From Siderastrea siderea (taxonomy: Eukaryota > Cnidaria > Anthozoa > Scleractinia > Rhizangiidae): DNA of 64,000 nucleotides. Under the pieces are notes generated by a model. It ran no database searches. It had not been told where the DNA came from and was given only the letters and a program-made list of their open reading frames with translations. Positions 62,391 through 64,000 of this stretch are shown here, piece by piece (position 1 is the first letter of the stretch; every line of letters begins with the position of its first letter). The position numbers and the translations under genes were made by a program. Where the stretch lies: NCBI GenBank assembly GCA_964030785.1, contig OZ034968.1, positions 32,486,186 to 32,550,185 on the forward strand. Reading direction: 5' to 3'.

Positions 62391-64000
62391 TCTAGCCACT
62401 GGGTAGGAAGCGCTTGGGCCGTTGCTAGGAGATTTGTGCCATTAGCCAATCGTAGGGCCGAAAAGACAATTGCTATTGTTTTTCAAATTCGTCTTTAGCT
62501 GGTAAGAGCAAAAATAACTTTCCAGTCCCCTGCTAGCAAACATATGTGAGAAAAAGTCGACTCTCCCCACAAGGCAAGAGTCGGAAACGGAAATAAAATT
62601 TTCTTGTCGGGTCTTTTCTGGGAAACTTTTAGGGAACAGTATTATATTGCATTTGCCGAAATTCGGAGCAGCTGTTGTCTCCCCGAAGAAGCTAGCAATC
62701 ACAAAAACAACATACAGCATACATGTATTTGTTTGGCCGAAAACAAAAAGCATTAATTTTATCATAGAACACAAGTTGAAGGTTACATTCCGGGGACGAA
62801 AACTCTACTTTGTGATCACAATTAATTCTTAAATCTGAATTTTTAGGAACAGAAGCATTATTTTATAGCCGAGCGCCGGAAGCGAATTTTTTGTTTCGTC
62901 TCGCCCTCCGCGCTTGGCTAAATAAACGCTTGTAAGATCTTGTAATGCAGGCTATCCGAACAGACAGTTTCACTGAAACCATCTGTTCTTGCAACTGCTG
63001 ATATTAGGTAGGTGAATTGTCTTACCTAAGGCAATTTTTTTCCTCCCTCGTAGTTAACCCGTCTTTTCTTCGCTACAATCGTTCCCGGGAAAGCGGCTCT
63101 CAAAAGACTTCCAAAATTGTTTTTGTTTATGTCTCTGGCAATGTTCCTGACCTTAACATGAAAATTAAGAGGCATTCCGTGTAAAAACCGACCGGTCGAT
63201 TTTCGATGGAAAATAGATTTCTTTCATTTTCTGTGCAGAAGTACAGCATTATAAGTAAAGTACAAAAATCGCATTTGTTTGGCTTCATTTGATTTTCTAC
63301 CTGTTTTAGGCCGATAGTTCCGATGCGACCTCTGAACAAGGAAATCCTTCGACCGGAACTCCGATTTTAACACTAAACTCGAGATACCATAAAACAACAC
63401 AGAGTTGCCAAAAGCGGCTTATATTTATTCCATACCTTAAATAGGCCATGTTTATTATTTTCACTGCTAAAGTAACTTGTTCTGTCTTGTAGGAATTTTG
63501 GTAGAATTTTTTAAGTACACCGACCTACAGACATCACGAACGCCATTGATAAGATGCCTCCATTAAAACCAAGATTTTTTAAAAGTGGGACCTAACCTGC
63601 AGCTCATTCTCTGATCAGACAATAGACCAAGGTCTGGTCTAAAAGTAACTATAATAAAATTTGTCGGCACTCATCATATGGTTATGGAAAAACCTAAACA
63701 AAATTAACAAAAACTGCAACATTCACAACTTGACTTAATATGACTCGGTCAATTCAAAGACATTTTGATTTACCTACATTACAACTGAAAGCATTTTAAA
63801 CCCAAGGCGTATTCAAAAATAGACCATAGAACAGTTTTCGAACATAACTGGATCAATTTTACCTGAATTACTTCGGAATTCTTCCGAGCTTTTCGAAGTT
63901 CACATCGATGAGCGTTAACGGCCAGTTTGTTGTCACGCAATACTCTACGTGTGGTACAGCAGCATACGGATTGCCGCTTGAAAAGGCCAAAAGTTCATTG
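62391..64000. other. No gene seen
   Basis: AT-rich non-coding sequence without a supportable exon on either strand. A short tract AGCTGGTAAGAGCAAAAA (about 62,498) recurs near 21,652. A coding exon shorter than about 100 bp could be missed. Confidence 0.5.

Overview
The window is eukaryotic nuclear DNA from an invertebrate, most likely an anthozoan cnidarian such as a stony coral. Coding exons are short, bounded by GT/AG introns and keep frame across many splices. The DNA is AT-rich and full of short inverted-repeat transposons (MITEs). It holds a tandem death-effector-domain gene of a type I associate with cnidarians. The species assignment is inference.

Layout. (1) About 590-25,690 is a tandem segmental duplication. 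Each unit carries one seven-exon minus-strand gene for an isopenicillin-N-synthase-like 2-oxoglutarate/Fe(II)-type oxygenase (exons within 2,965-13,209 and 17,666-25,473). I could follow every splice junction in frame, giving proteins of 318 and 320 residues. The units differ by many post-duplication insertions. (2) 25,690-28,197 is repeat-rich and has no gene I can support. (3) 28,198-31,890 (minus) is a complete CDK1/cdc2 kinase gene. It lies head-to-head with OSTC (34,477-37,196, plus), an oligosaccharyltransferase subunit, across a short CCAAT-box-containing promoter. (4) 38,803-61,868 (plus) is a reconstructed gene with two death effector domains, a TRADD-N-like domain and a coiled coil. 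All its introns are in phase 1.

(5) Intron 1 of that gene holds a 16.7-kb Polinton/Maverick virus-like transposon (40,501-57,200) with 365-bp terminal inverted repeats. It encodes protein-primed DNA polymerase B, an RVE integrase, an adenovirus-type protease, an FtsK/HerA-like packaging ATPase, double-jelly-roll major and putative minor capsid proteins, a PLA2-domain protein, a collagen-like fibre, a zinc-ribbon protein and several unknowns. Most genes are broken by one or more stops or frameshifts, many in homopolymers, so this copy looks inactive. Genes fall into divergent and convergent blocks, and many starts are preceded by a TATATA-n-CC motif that looks like a shared promoter.

(6) 61,869-64,000 is non-coding apart from a duplicated copy of the host gene's 3' end.

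The most interesting material is the intronic Polinton: its collagen/tail-fibre-like gene, its shared promoter motif, the subterminal inverted repeats inside its TIRs and the iterated CACCTTTCGGAAT cluster. The freshly diverging oxygenase pair is the next most interesting.
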